Source: a bacterium
GTDB lineage: Bacteria > Verrucomicrobiota > Kiritimatiellia > CAIKKV01 > CAITUY01
Direction of reading: 5' to 3'
DNA: 51,298 nt
Assembly (NCBI GenBank): GCA_037128595.1
Contig: JBAXWB010000033.1
Span: 1 to 51,298, forward strand
The notes under the pieces are model-generated. The model was not told where the DNA came from. It was given only the letters and a program-made list of their open reading frames with translations, and made no database searches. Positions within the stretch are counted from its first letter, which is position 1. Every line of letters starts with the position of its first letter. Both the position numbers and the translations under genes were made by a program. Below are positions 33,081 through 41,948 of this stretch, piece after piece.

Positions 33081-34220
33081 ATGCCCAGCATACACAAGAG
33101 AGATGGTCGCCCATATTGGTACGCCGCTTTTTACAATGGTGACGGACTTAGATCATTAAAGTCCACCGGTACTAATGATAAGAAAGAAGCCATGCGCCGT
33201 TGTCTCGAATGGGCTGAGGCATCAAAGACCGGCCGGGAGGGCCGGCTGACACAAGAACGGGCTCGCAAAGTTTTGGCTGACATATTCGCCAGATCTAACA
33301 AGGAAATGCTCCCAACGAGTACGGTAAGGGAATACCTCGAAAGCTGGCTTTCAAAGAAAGAGCTGGAAGTTGAGGAATCCTCCCTTGTGCAGTATCGAAC
33401 AGCTCGGAATACACTCCTTGACCATTTGGGGGCCAAGGCGAATCGATCTATCGAAACGATCACATTGAGGGACGTTTCAGCGTTGCGTGATACTTTGGCC
33501 CGACGCATGGCGGCTGCAAGCGTCAACAAAACGTTAAAGATACTTGGCGGCGTATGGCGCCAGGCCCGGAAAGATGGGTTGATTGATGACGACATATTCT
33601 CGAAAATATCTCCTGTGAAGGGGTTGCAAGGCAAGCGCCGACCTTTCACGGGCGAGGAATTAAAACTTATTCTTGGGGTTTCCGATAATGAATGGAGGGG
33701 AATGATTCTCTTTGGTTATTATGTCGGTGCTCGTCTGTCGGATATCGCCTCATTGACTTGGGCTAATGTGGATTTCGCCAATAAGGAACTTCACTTTACC
33801 GCCCAGAAAACAAAACGCCCAATGCACGTTCCTCTGGCTGGGGTCCTCGTGCAATATCTTATGGCGCTACCGTCCAGTGATGATCCTCATGCTCCCTTAT
33901 TCCCATCTTCATATGAAGGTAACCGTTCAGGCACTCTGAGTAATCGGTTTTACAACATTATGGTCAGTGCTGGGCTTGTGCCGAAACGCTCTCACGAGAA
34001 GGCGAAAGGTGGGCGTGATTCCAGGCGTGTCCTGAATGAACTCTCGTTTCACTGTCTACGCCATTCCGCGGCAAGCGCCTTGCGGAATAATGGCGTAACG
34101 GACGTTGTGGCTATGACTTTGTTGGGGCATGAGTCGGCTGCGATCGCAAGAAATTACACGAAGATTGACCGCTCTTCGCTACGAGCCGCTGTTGACAAGC
34201 TCCCAGACCTCACAAAGTAA
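33081..34220 (+). CDS. int: Tyrosine-recombinase integrase
   Basis: A 379-residue tyrosine recombinase with an N-terminal DNA-binding/SAM-like region (about 60-170) and a catalytic domain. The residues seen are R in GARLSDIASL (near 218), K in the QKTKR turn, H-x-x-R in FHCLRHSAAS, and LGHESAAIARNYTKID carrying the second His and the nucleophile Tyr. It starts 105 bp inside the left attachment repeat, the usual place for the integrase of an integrative element. It would catalyse integration and excision between the 39-bp repeats. Confidence 0.92.
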   Translation: MPSIHKRDGRPYWYAAFYNGDGLRSLKSTGTNDKKEAMRRCLEWAEASKTGREGRLTQERARKVLADIFARSNKEMLPTSTVREYLESWLSKKELEVEESSLVQYRTARNTLLDHLGAKANRSIETITLRDVSALRDTLARRMAAASVNKTLKILGGVWRQARKDGLIDDDIFSKISPVKGLQGKRRPFTGEELKLILGVSDNEWRGMILFGYYVGARLSDIASLTWANVDFANKELHFTAQKTKRPMHVPLAGVLVQYLMALPSSDDPHAPLFPSSYEGNRSGTLSNRFYNIMVSAGLVPKRSHEKAKGGRDSRRVLNELSFHCLRHSAASALRNNGVTDVVAMTLLGHESAAIARNYTKIDRSSLRAAVDKLPDLTK

Positions 34221-34273
34221 TTGTTTAAGGAAAGACGATGATCTCTAGCAATCAAATTGCAGATTGATGCCTT

Positions 34274-34984
34274 ATGAAGAAAAGCCAAAGAAAGGACGTC
34301 TTGGATGAGTTGTACCGTGTCGTAGGTTCGGTTGATCCAGACTTTCAGAAAAAGGTTTTGAATAAAGCTTATGAATTTCCCCAAGAAGAGCGGTCGCAAA
34401 AGATTGGAGAGTTGTTGGCCCAGCACATCTGGGTGACGAATGGGGCGAAAAGGGCTGCTATTATTTTCACGAATATGATTAAGGGAAAGGACGATTACAA
34501 AACATCTGTAAAGGGAAGTGATGCCTTTAAGGAACGGGCGTATAACCATGTCATGCCTGATCATTGTTCGGCTCAAGTGAATGAAGCTAGGCGGTATCTT
34601 CAAGAATATTGGAAAGACATAGAGACCGATACGACTATCATCTCTGATGATGATCAAATTAGGGTTGATAAATGGGTGAAAAGGCGGAGGAGTGAAGAGC
34701 AGAAAGCCCTTGCTGTGATTCGGCGGAAAAAAGCGATACTTGCCGCAGATAGTGCCCGAGGGCAAAAAGTGCTGAACGCCGCAAAAGAGAGTGGAGCAAT
34801 TCGGGCACGCCAGTTCCAGCCTCTCATTGACGCTGCGTTAAGAGATCTGGATGAGTATCGGCGGAAGCATTGTCCTCCTGTAGGGACTGTGAGCATTTCG
34901 AGTGCCCGCAAGCGTATTGCTGATAAACACAAATGTTCCGCTAAGACTCTCGAACGGCACGATATTGCTCGTCATAAAAAGTAG
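34274..34984 (+). CDS. Cargo protein of unknown function in the integrative element
   Basis: A 236-residue soluble, basic protein. Nothing is recognised: the first 150 residues look helical (EERSQKIGELLAQHIWVTNGAKRAA), a Lys/Arg-rich helix follows (VKRRRSEEQKALAVIRRKKA), and the C-terminus SSARKRIADKHKCSAKTLERHDI resembles a helix-turn-helix. It is the only other gene in the element and begins 53 bp after the integrase; it may be an excision/DNA-binding factor. That is a guess from position and charge. Confidence 0.6.
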   Translation: MKKSQRKDVLDELYRVVGSVDPDFQKKVLNKAYEFPQEERSQKIGELLAQHIWVTNGAKRAAIIFTNMIKGKDDYKTSVKGSDAFKERAYNHVMPDHCSAQVNEARRYLQEYWKDIETDTTIISDDDQIRVDKWVKRRRSEEQKALAVIRRKKAILAADSARGQKVLNAAKESGAIRARQFQPLIDAALRDLDEYRRKHCPPVGTVSISSARKRIADKHKCSAKTLERHDIARHKK

Positions 34985-35006
34985 GGACTGTGGGGGCCAC
35001 AGTCCC
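34984..35006 (+). terminator. Hairpin after the cargo gene
   Basis: A perfect 10-bp stem GGGACTGTGG (34984-34993) / CCACAGTCCC (34997-35006) with a 3-base loop overlaps the last base of the stop codon. There is no T run, so termination by hairpin alone is uncertain. The GGGACTGT core resembles the GGGACAGTCCC repeats. Confidence 0.5.
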
Positions 35007-35627
35007 CACGCCCCTATGTCATCGTGGGGGCATGAAGACAAAAACAGCTTGTGATGTTTCTTACAGCGGCGGACGTGCTTCCGCTCCGGTCACCCGGAAA
35101 TCAATCATACCGCCACTCGGTCCTCAGTGGATTGGCATCCCCTCGGTCGGCCATTGCCCGATCACAGGATTGAGCAGACCACACATCTACAACCTTACCC
35201 ACAGCCCCGCCTTCGGGCTGGTTGAGGCCCTCCGGCGTGTCTATGTATAACTCCTGCGATCGGCCTTGGGTGATCACGGCGAGTTCCGAGAATATGGGTT
35301 ACCCGCTAGGGATACACTCATTCCTAGCCAGATTGTTCGAACCCTGGCTATCCTGTAGCGGCAAAGTGAGGGGTGATTGTCGAGGAGCAGGCTCGCAACT
35401 CTTGCTCGGCAGATCGAAAAATAACCATCTACTTACCTCTGTAGAGCCCGACTGAATGTCCAGACACACAAAGATGCGCCTCTTGTATATCGCGGGGCGT
35501 GTAGGGCATTGTGACATCGGTAAACGTCTGTGATTTAAGGGGAGCCGTTAGCCTTGACCGTTATCCATAACGATATTTTGCCAGCACATTGCTGCTTAAT
35601 AGGCAATGTTTTCAGGGCATTTATTGA
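35007..35627. other. Non-coding right part of the integrative element
   Basis: About 620 bp inside the element with no convincing gene. It should contain any control or replication sequences of the element, but I can identify none. Confidence 0.4.
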
Positions 35628-35666
35628 AATGGCGGAGGGGGAGGGATTCGAACCCCCGTTACCAGT
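35628..35666. repeat. Right attachment site (tRNA-Ser 3' end)
   Basis: Identical to 32937-35975 counterpart at 32937-32975 over 39 bp. It covers the CCA end, acceptor strand, T arm and part of the variable arm of tRNA-Ser, so the tRNA stays intact after insertion. Confidence 0.9.
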
Positions 35667-35721
35667 GAAGGTAAACATGATTTCGAGTCATGCGCATTCA
35701 ACCGGGCTCTGCCACCCCTCC
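35630..35721 (-). tRNA. tRNA-Ser(CGA)
   Basis: On the minus strand the gene begins GGAGGGG and ends CCCCTCC-G-CCA. The acceptor stem is perfect over 7 bp, the T loop is TTCGAAT, and a long variable arm (TTTACCTTCACTGGTAAC) is typical of serine tRNAs. The anticodon loop CTCGAAA gives anticodon CGA (35683-35685 on the plus strand), reading UCG. The CCA is encoded. It serves as the integration target for the element to its left. Confidence 0.95.
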
Positions 35722-35744
35722 ATAGGGTTGCGAAAGGCTCGGTA

Positions 35745-35773
35745 AAACTAGAAAACCCTCCTGATAAAGTCAA
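35745..35773 (-). promoter_or_regulatory. Promoter of tRNA-Ser
   Basis: Minus-strand TTGACT, 17-bp spacer, TAGTTT. The expected start of transcription is about 17 bp before the mature 5' end of the tRNA. Confidence 0.6.
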
Positions 35774-35832
35774 GGCATGGTTCGCGCGCCCGGTGAAGGC
35801 TTTTATTCAGGGTTGTGAGCGAAAGAGACTTT

Positions 35833-35862
35833 TTGACAAATTGAACTGAATGATCAGAATAT
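35833..35862 (+). promoter_or_regulatory. Possible promoter for the MFS-ndh pair
   Basis: A consensus TTGACA (35833-35838) is followed by CAGAAT after 16 bp or GAATAT after 18 bp. The start codon of the MFS gene is about 60 bp further on, with AAGGGAG as ribosome site. Confidence 0.4.
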
Positions 35863-35922
35863 TGCCCAATATTTTGGTTTGAATACGACGGCTAGAAACA
35901 ATCGCCAGAAAGGGAGCTCATT

Positions 35923-37455
35923 ATGTCGGGAATCGCAACCACGCCAGCAGGTCAGGGAGAAGTCCATGCCAAACGCCTTTTCTTTTGCAGTTGCATCGCG
36001 CTCATCTCCACCTCCGTGGCCTTCGCGGTGATTGGCGATATCATGGGGACGCTGAAGACGACGTTTGTCCTGACCAATGCGCAGGTAGGGCAGATCGGGG
36101 GGGCCGCCTTATGGGGCTTTACCCTCTCGATCATCGTGCTGGGACCGTTGTGTGATGCGCTCGGCATGCGGTCGCTGTTACGGTTCGCCTGGATTTGTCA
36201 TCTGGTCGGCCCGCTATTGATGATGGCCGCCACCGGGTTCTGGGCCCTTTTTGCCGGTGCCCTCATCCTCTCGCTCGGGAATGGGACGGTTGAGGCCGCG
36301 TGTAATCCCCTCGTGGCCACGCTCTATCCGGACCGCAAGACCCAGATGCTGAACCGCTTCCACGTCTGGTTTCCCGGCGGCATCGTGATCGGTGGCCTGT
36401 TGTGTTTCGCGTTCAGTCAATTCGGACTTGGCTCCTATAAGCTGCGTCTGGGGCTCATTCTCATCCCGACCCTCAGCTATGGCCTTCTCTTCCTGGGGCA
36501 ATCCTTCCCGGTCACCGAGCGCGTCCGCTCCGGTGTTTCGTTCAGCGGCATGGTCCGGGCCACGCTGGGCCGTCCACTGTTCCTGGTGTTTTTCCTTTGC
36601 ATGGGCATCACCGCCTCGCTGGAACTGGGACCGAACCGCTGGATCCCTGCCATTCTGCAGGCGGGCGGCATGCACGGGATCCTCGTGCTGGTATGGATCT
36701 CCGGGCTGATGGCCGTGCTGCGTTTCTTTGCCGGACCGATCGTACACCGCCTGTCGCCCACCGGGATGTTGGTGGGGTCGGCCGTGTTGTCGGGCTTGGG
36801 GTTGTTCTGGCTGAGTTACGCCGAAACCATGACCCTGGCCCTGGCCTCGGCCACCGTGTTTGCGTTGGGGGTCTGCTATTTCTGGCCGACCATGCTCGGA
36901 GTCGTCGCGGAACGTGTGCCCAAGGGGGGCGCGCTGGCCCTCTCGCTCATGGGCGGCATGGGTATGCTCGCCTCAGGCATGCTCGCGTCCCCCTGGCTGG
37001 GCCGCATCGCCGACCAAAACCTGCCTGCGCGACTGGACGCGCCCGGTGCGGTCGCTGTGCTCCAGCAGGTGGTGGAGGTGTATACGCCGCTGGCCTCCGC
37101 CGCCCGGGATCCGTTCAAGAGTGAGATCCAGGCCGCGGTCACGGATGCCTCCGCGACCCTGGCGCAGTCCGGCTCCGGGCGTCCCTTGCCTGCTGGAACC
37201 GCCAACACGCTGCGCCACGCGGTCTCGGCCGCCGCCTCGGCGCCTGATTCCCCCGAGGCCGGCGCCGTGGTCGCCCAGGTGAAAGCCGTACTGGATCCCG
37301 CCGACAATTATGGCGGCCGCATGGCGTTCCGCCGGCTGGCCCCTCTGTCCGTGGTGATCGTGCTGGTGTTCGGGACGATTTATATTTGCGACCGCCGGCG
37401 CGGTGGGTATAAGGTGGTCGCGATTGATGCACCCGAAGCAAGGATGGATAAATGA
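35923..37455 (+). CDS. MFS transporter with large C-terminal loop insertion
   Basis: A 510-residue inner-membrane transporter. Twelve hydrophobic helices of a Major Facilitator protein can be followed, with VGQIGGAALWGFTLSIIVLGPLCDALG in the TM2 region. Between TM11 and TM12 is an unusual insertion of about 100 polar, Ala-rich residues (about 365-470). The last helix is LSVVIVLVFGTIYICDRR. Similar MFS proteins in PVC bacteria belong to the FucP/sugar branch, but the substrate cannot be read from the sequence. The stop overlaps the start of the next gene (ATGA). Confidence 0.8.
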   Translation: MSGIATTPAGQGEVHAKRLFFCSCIALISTSVAFAVIGDIMGTLKTTFVLTNAQVGQIGGAALWGFTLSIIVLGPLCDALGMRSLLRFAWICHLVGPLLMMAATGFWALFAGALILSLGNGTVEAACNPLVATLYPDRKTQMLNRFHVWFPGGIVIGGLLCFAFSQFGLGSYKLRLGLILIPTLSYGLLFLGQSFPVTERVRSGVSFSGMVRATLGRPLFLVFFLCMGITASLELGPNRWIPAILQAGGMHGILVLVWISGLMAVLRFFAGPIVHRLSPTGMLVGSAVLSGLGLFWLSYAETMTLALASATVFALGVCYFWPTMLGVVAERVPKGGALALSLMGGMGMLASGMLASPWLGRIADQNLPARLDAPGAVAVLQQVVEVYTPLASAARDPFKSEIQAAVTDASATLAQSGSGRPLPAGTANTLRHAVSAAASAPDSPEAGAVVAQVKAVLDPADNYGGRMAFRRLAPLSVVIVLVFGTIYICDRRRGGYKVVAIDAPEARMDK

Positions 37456-38696
37456 AACATGTCGTCGTGGTGGGGGGTGGATTTGGCGGATTGCGTGTGG
37501 TGCGACACCTGGCTGATGCGCCGGTCCGGATTACATTGCTGAACCGCCGGAATTATCATCTGTTCCAACCATTGCTCTACCAGGTGGCCACCGCCGGCTT
37601 GGGCCCCACCGATATTGCCCACTCCCTCCGGTCGATCCTGAAGACGCAACGGAATGTCGATATCCGACTGGCTGAGGTCACGCATGTGGATTTGGCCGGT
37701 AAGACCGTGGTCACGGATTCGGGCTCCCTGGCTTACGACTACCTGGTGCTGGCGGTGGGCGGGGAAACCAACTTCTTCGGGATGACCTCCATTACGGAAC
37801 ATGCCTTCGGCTTGAAGGATCTGGACGATGCCGAGAATATCCGCAACCATGTGCTGGGCCGTTTCGAGCGGGCGGTCCAGGAGTCGGACCCTCTGAAGCG
37901 CCGGGCATTGCTGACCTTTGTGGTGGTTGGCGGCGGGCCGACGGGCGTTGAATGCGCGGGGGCCCTGTCCGAACTGTTCCGCCTGGTCCTCATCCGCGAC
38001 TACCACCAGCTTAACATCAAGGACGTCCGCATTGTGCTGCTTGAAAACGGGGACCGCCTGCTGGCCGGCTTCCCGGACCGGCTGCGGGCCACCGCCGAAG
38101 AGACGCTATGGCGGAAATACGTCGAGGTCCGTTTCGGCGCGGGGGTGTGTGAATACGATGGCACCCATGTGTTGTTGAAGAGCGGGGAGCGGATCCCGGC
38201 CCAGACGCTGGTGTGGGCTGCCGGGGTGCGGGCTGAACGGCTGACGAGCGGACTGGGGGTGGAGTTAGACCGGCTTAAGCGTATCCGGGTTCAGCCCACG
38301 CTGCAACTCCCGGGGCATCCGGAGGTCTTTGCAATTGGCGATTGCGCCCAACCCGAGGGGGACGGACAAGCGGTCTATCCCATGATCGGTCCCGTCGCGA
38401 TCCAGCAGGCGGAAGCGGCGGCCACCAACATCTGGCGGCTGCTGGCGGACGAGCCGCTCGAACCGTTCCGGTACCGCGATCCCGGTTCCATGGCCACGAT
38501 CGGCCGCAACGCCGCAGTCGTGCGGCTGGGCCCCATGCAACTCACTGGGTTTCCGGCCTGGCTGATCTGGCTGGTGGTGCACATCGCCTTCCTGATCGGC
38601 TTCCGGAACCGCCTGCTTGTTCTCATCAACTGGTCATGGGATTATTTTTTCTTCGACCGTGCGGTACGGCTAATCACCTCGGAGAAGAAGCTGTAA
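37452..38696 (+). CDS. ndh: Type II NADH dehydrogenase (NDH-2)
   Basis: A 414-residue FAD protein that oxidises NADH and reduces quinone at the membrane surface without pumping protons. It has the FAD-binding VVVGGGFGGLR (residues 4-14), NYHLFQPLLYQVATAGL (35-51), the NADH-binding FVVVGGGPTGVECAGAL (about 156-172), and IGDCAQ (about 297-302). The amphipathic C-terminus with WLIWLVVHIAFLIGFRNR (about 370-387) would anchor it. It overlaps the MFS gene by 4 bp, so the two are translated together. Confidence 0.92.
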   Translation: MKHVVVVGGGFGGLRVVRHLADAPVRITLLNRRNYHLFQPLLYQVATAGLGPTDIAHSLRSILKTQRNVDIRLAEVTHVDLAGKTVVTDSGSLAYDYLVLAVGGETNFFGMTSITEHAFGLKDLDDAENIRNHVLGRFERAVQESDPLKRRALLTFVVVGGGPTGVECAGALSELFRLVLIRDYHQLNIKDVRIVLLENGDRLLAGFPDRLRATAEETLWRKYVEVRFGAGVCEYDGTHVLLKSGERIPAQTLVWAAGVRAERLTSGLGVELDRLKRIRVQPTLQLPGHPEVFAIGDCAQPEGDGQAVYPMIGPVAIQQAEAAATNIWRLLADEPLEPFRYRDPGSMATIGRNAAVVRLGPMQLTGFPAWLIWLVVHIAFLIGFRNRLLVLINWSWDYFFFDRAVRLITSEKKL

Positions 38697-39549
38697 CCGG
38701 TGTTGAGCAATTCTTCAAATAGTCCGCAAAACTCAGTTTTCCTCGTTTCTCGGTTTTTAAATCATGCGTGGACATGAACAGCACGAGTTTGCCCATGGCA
38801 TAATTCGTGGGGGAGAAGAGCTTCAGGATAGGGAGGATGGCCGCACATAATCTGGCCGGCACATGGATAATCCGCGGTTTCTTTCCGTAATGGGCAAAAC
38901 AGGCCAGGCAGATCTCGTTCCAGCTCATATCTTGCGGTCCGCCTATCTCGACCTCCGTATTGCTCCGGGTCAGGCTGTCCTCCGCCATCACCCGGGCCAC
39001 GTCCTTTACATCAACGGGCGTAAAGACATTGGTGCCGGGCCCGACGACAACCATCGTGCCTTTTTCCGCCATCCGGCCCATCTCCATGAGGTCGGCAAAA
39101 AAACCGCCCGCCCGGAAGATGACCCAATCCAGGCCTGATTTCCTCAGCTCTTTCTTGAAGAGGTATTTGGCCTGTAGCAGCGGGACCCCGTGTGCTTCAC
39201 CATGCTCGGCGCCGATCGGTGTGATGAAGGCGAACTTCCGTACGCCTTGGGCTTTGGCCGCGTTGAGGAGGTTGAGATTTCCCTGATAGTCCACATCCAT
39301 GTGGGTTAGCTGACTCCGCATCCGGGTGATGCCAATGCAGGACAGCACCATGTCGGCCCCCTTGCATATCCCCACGAGTTGCTCGGGCTTGGTGACGTCA
39401 CAAGCCATGGTGGTGAGCCGGGGATGATATAACCCGGCGAACTCCTGCTTACTGAACCCCATGGCGGTAACCTGTGCGTCCTTGTCCAGGAAGGCATTAA
39501 TCAGCTGTTTACCAAGAGGGCCCCCTGCGCCTGCAATAAAAACGTGCAT
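38674..39549 (-). CDS. NAD(P)-binding SDR-like protein (NmrA type)
   Basis: A 291-residue Rossmann-fold protein of the atypical short-chain dehydrogenase or NmrA type: MHVFIAGAGGPLGKQLINAF at the N-terminus, then CDVTKPEQLVGICKGADMVLSC (about 54-75) and a C-terminal substrate region. The canonical catalytic Tyr-x3-Lys is not obvious, which fits the NmrA-type group. The ATG at 39549 follows GGAGACGACC. Its 3' end overlaps that of ndh by 23 bp in convergent direction. Confidence 0.8.
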   Translation of the reverse strand: MHVFIAGAGGPLGKQLINAFLDKDAQVTAMGFSKQEFAGLYHPRLTTMACDVTKPEQLVGICKGADMVLSCIGITRMRSQLTHMDVDYQGNLNLLNAAKAQGVRKFAFITPIGAEHGEAHGVPLLQAKYLFKKELRKSGLDWVIFRAGGFFADLMEMGRMAEKGTMVVVGPGTNVFTPVDVKDVARVMAEDSLTRSNTEVEIGGPQDMSWNEICLACFAHYGKKPRIIHVPARLCAAILPILKLFSPTNYAMGKLVLFMSTHDLKTEKRGKLSFADYLKNCSTPVTASSPR

Positions 39550-39559
39550 CGGTCGTCTC

Positions 39560-40189
39560 CTATTTTTGAAATTCGATCTGCCACTCGGTGGAGGGTAACG
39601 CCAGTTTGGTCTCATGATGAGGCGTGGTCAGCGAGCCTTTCTGCTCCGCCAGTTTCCCCAGACAGGTGATTTTGAAGGCACTGCAGGCGTCCAATCCCAC
39701 GGCCTCCAGAAACGCATCGGTATGAATCAGGACTGATACAATGCCTTTGAATTCACCATTGACCAGGATCGGGTAACGCATGGCCACCAGGCGCGGCTGA
39801 ATGAGGCTGCCATGACCCGGCTCGCTGAGTTGGGGCTCCGGCTTCTGCTGCATCAGCTTCCAGAAATAATCCAGTTCGCTGACGCGTTTCAGGTCAAACC
39901 CCACCGCGAGGAAATCACGCCGGTAGTACACCTGCCGGATGACGAAATTCGTGTCGATCAGGGAGGCCCCGAATACCCCCGGGGTGGCTTCCATGAACGG
40001 CTTCATCTGCGCCCGGAAGGTGTCCACCGTGGGCTGTTGGTCTGCAACTCCTTGCAGGCCTTTCATGACACCGGCGACGTAGTTACTGACCGCCTTGGCC
40101 ATGGTGTCGCCTTCGTTATCCGCGCGGGCGTTGGATATCCCCAGTGTTGCCACCAGAACCATGAGAATCATTGCACTTTTTTTCATCAT
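39560..40189 (-). CDS. Exported Cache-like domain protein
   Basis: A 209-residue protein with a signal peptide (about 1-23, ending SNARA). The rest resembles a single Cache sensor domain: FMEATPGVFGASLID, RQVYYRRDFLAVGFDLKRVSELDYFWKL and YPILVNGEFKGIVSVLIHTD. Cache domains bind small ligands outside the cell, usually as part of a receptor; this protein has no kinase or chemoreceptor part, so it would be a free periplasmic binding protein. It starts 24 bp downstream of the methyltransferase gene. Confidence 0.65.
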   Translation of the reverse strand: MMKKSAMILMVLVATLGISNARADNEGDTMAKAVSNYVAGVMKGLQGVADQQPTVDTFRAQMKPFMEATPGVFGASLIDTNFVIRQVYYRRDFLAVGFDLKRVSELDYFWKLMQQKPEPQLSEPGHGSLIQPRLVAMRYPILVNGEFKGIVSVLIHTDAFLEAVGLDACSAFKITCLGKLAEQKGSLTTPHHETKLALPSTEWQIEFQK

Positions 40190-40213
40190 TATTTTCCTTT
40201 TCTTGTTTTTTTA

Positions 40214-40933
40214 TTATTTTTCCAATACATAAACAGACACATACCCAGCGTGATGGGCAACGGTGTGCCACTGCCGGAATTTCGAACGGGTAAACGCCGT
40301 CTCCAGCTTGCCCTCGATATTTTCCCGGATCTCCGCCTGTTGGAACAGGAAGTATCCGGCCCAGACGCAAATCGACCCGAACCAGTTTGTCGGGGGGGTG
40401 ATATCCACGATGATGGTTTTCCCGCCCGGCACCAGGGTCCGCCAGATCTCATTCAAGGCCCGGCACTTGAGGTCGGCGTTGATGTGATGGAAAAACATGG
40501 TCGAAACGGCGCAGTCAAAAGAGCTGTCCGCAAAGGGAAGCTGCTCCGCCAGCGTGGACTCGAAAGCGACATTGGGCATCTTCTCCGCCTTGCGGCGTGC
40601 GACCTCGATCATCGCCGTCGCGGCGTCGACGCCGACCACGCAGGAGCGTTCCGGGTCGGAAAGGGAGCGGGCGATCTGGCGGGTGAGGGTTCCGGTGCCG
40701 CAGCCGACATCCAGGACCTTCTCGCTCCCCTTCAGCGCGAGCAAGGTGATCACTTCGCGCCGGATGACCGCATCGAGGCCGAACATCATCAGGGGTTCAA
40801 GCAGATCGTATACGCTGGCCACATGATCCAGAGTACGGCCGGAGGTTTGACGCGCCGGATCTCCCGGCGGTTTGGGCAGGCAGCTGATGCCGCGCGCTGT
40901 CAGCATGGTTTGAGTGAGGGTGTCAGAGTGCAT
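40214..40933 (-). CDS. Class I SAM-dependent methyltransferase (UbiE-like)
   Basis: A 239-residue methyltransferase. Motif I, VLDVGCGTGTLTRQIA, is at about residues 75-90; GVDAAT is near 107, followed by a FADSSFDCAVSTMFFHH motif near 150. The overall arrangement resembles UbiE/MenG-type enzymes, which methylate quinone precursors, but similar proteins act on lipids or sterols. It overlaps the isoprenyl-synthase gene upstream by 11 bp, which favours an isoprenoid substrate. Specificity is unproven. Confidence 0.8.
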   Translation of the reverse strand: MHSDTLTQTMLTARGISCLPKPPGDPARQTSGRTLDHVASVYDLLEPLMMFGLDAVIRREVITLLALKGSEKVLDVGCGTGTLTRQIARSLSDPERSCVVGVDAATAMIEVARRKAEKMPNVAFESTLAEQLPFADSSFDCAVSTMFFHHINADLKCRALNEIWRTLVPGGKTIIVDITPPTNWFGSICVWAGYFLFQQAEIRENIEGKLETAFTRSKFRQWHTVAHHAGYVSVYVLEK

Positions 40934-41948
40934 ATTTCAAGTCCTTCAGGTCCAATGAGTCAAAGAGCACGCTCGCCATGGTGTCGATGGCGGTATTCCG
41001 GATATGGAGCCCTTCCCGGCTCATGGCCTTCAATCCGTTGCACAGATAGGTCATCGCCAGCCGGGCGGCCGGGAGTACCACATGGGGCACCTCGCCATGG
41101 AGGCGTTCCTCGACTCCCGGTTGCCGGCGGTCGAGAACCTGTTCGTAAGGATCGGACGTCCATTTGAGGCTGGAGAGAATGTAGTTGTGGCGGCGTTCCC
41201 GGTGGTCCCGGGCCATGTCGCGGATGTCGTCCAGGATCTGGCACCCGAGTCCAAAGGCCATGAGCGCCTCTTTCAGGGCCATCATTTTCCGCCGGTCCAC
41301 GCCGCGCTCGATGCGTTCAGGCCCGAGAAACGGCAACTGGAACAGCATGCCCGTTTTCAGGCGGTGGATCGTGTTGAGCACATACTCCGGACGGGGCCGG
41401 TCGGTGATCCCGCCTTCCTCGGTGGCCTCCTGCGCGGCGCTGGGAAGCAGCACCTGCAGGGAGCTTTCGGAAAGGAGCGCCGCCTCTTCCCGGGTAATCT
41501 GCCCGGCTTGCAGGGCGGAGTTAAGGAGTCGCTGGAGGATGCGGTCGGCGGCCATGATCGCAACGACCTGCCGCATGACGCGGGACTGGCCCGGCATTTG
41601 AATGGGCAGCGTTACCTTGTCCTCATTATCCAAAAGATTATCGGCACTGGTGACCCAGATCCGGAACAGGTAGTTGATCGAGCCATAGAGCTGGCGTCGT
41701 TCGGGGGCGACGTCCAGCACATGATACGTGGATTGGAAAAGGGTGGAAAACAGGTTGCGTCGCAGGGTCAGCAGCGGACCCGGCGTGGCGGGGAGTTCCA
41801 CCCTGAAGGCGGCGGGGGTGTCAGGGGGCGACTGCACGACCTCGGCGGCCAGCCGGTGCACCTCGCGCACAATTGCCTGTTGTTCGCCGAAGGCCCGTCC
41901 CAGGACCTTGACCGATTCCCACATTGCCATTGCCCGACTTTCGTTCAT
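40923..41948 (-). CDS. Isoprenyl diphosphate synthase homologue (divergent)
   Basis: A 341-residue all-helical protein with both aspartate-rich motifs of class I isoprenoid synthases, though the first is unusual: ADNLLDNED at about 102-110 (D-x3-D-x2-D) and GCQILDDIRDMARD in the second position (about 255-272). Chain-elongating synthases normally have DDxxD at both sites. It may make a polyprenyl diphosphate or use one. The start at 41948 follows AGGAAAGGG; an upstream ATG at 41984 is possible. Likely co-transcribed with the methyltransferase and the Cache-like gene. Confidence 0.65.
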   Translation of the reverse strand: MNESRAMAMWESVKVLGRAFGEQQAIVREVHRLAAEVVQSPPDTPAAFRVELPATPGPLLTLRRNLFSTLFQSTYHVLDVAPERRQLYGSINYLFRIWVTSADNLLDNEDKVTLPIQMPGQSRVMRQVVAIMAADRILQRLLNSALQAGQITREEAALLSESSLQVLLPSAAQEATEEGGITDRPRPEYVLNTIHRLKTGMLFQLPFLGPERIERGVDRRKMMALKEALMAFGLGCQILDDIRDMARDHRERRHNYILSSLKWTSDPYEQVLDRRQPGVEERLHGEVPHVVLPAARLAMTYLCNGLKAMSREGLHIRNTAIDTMASVLFDSLDLKDLKYAL

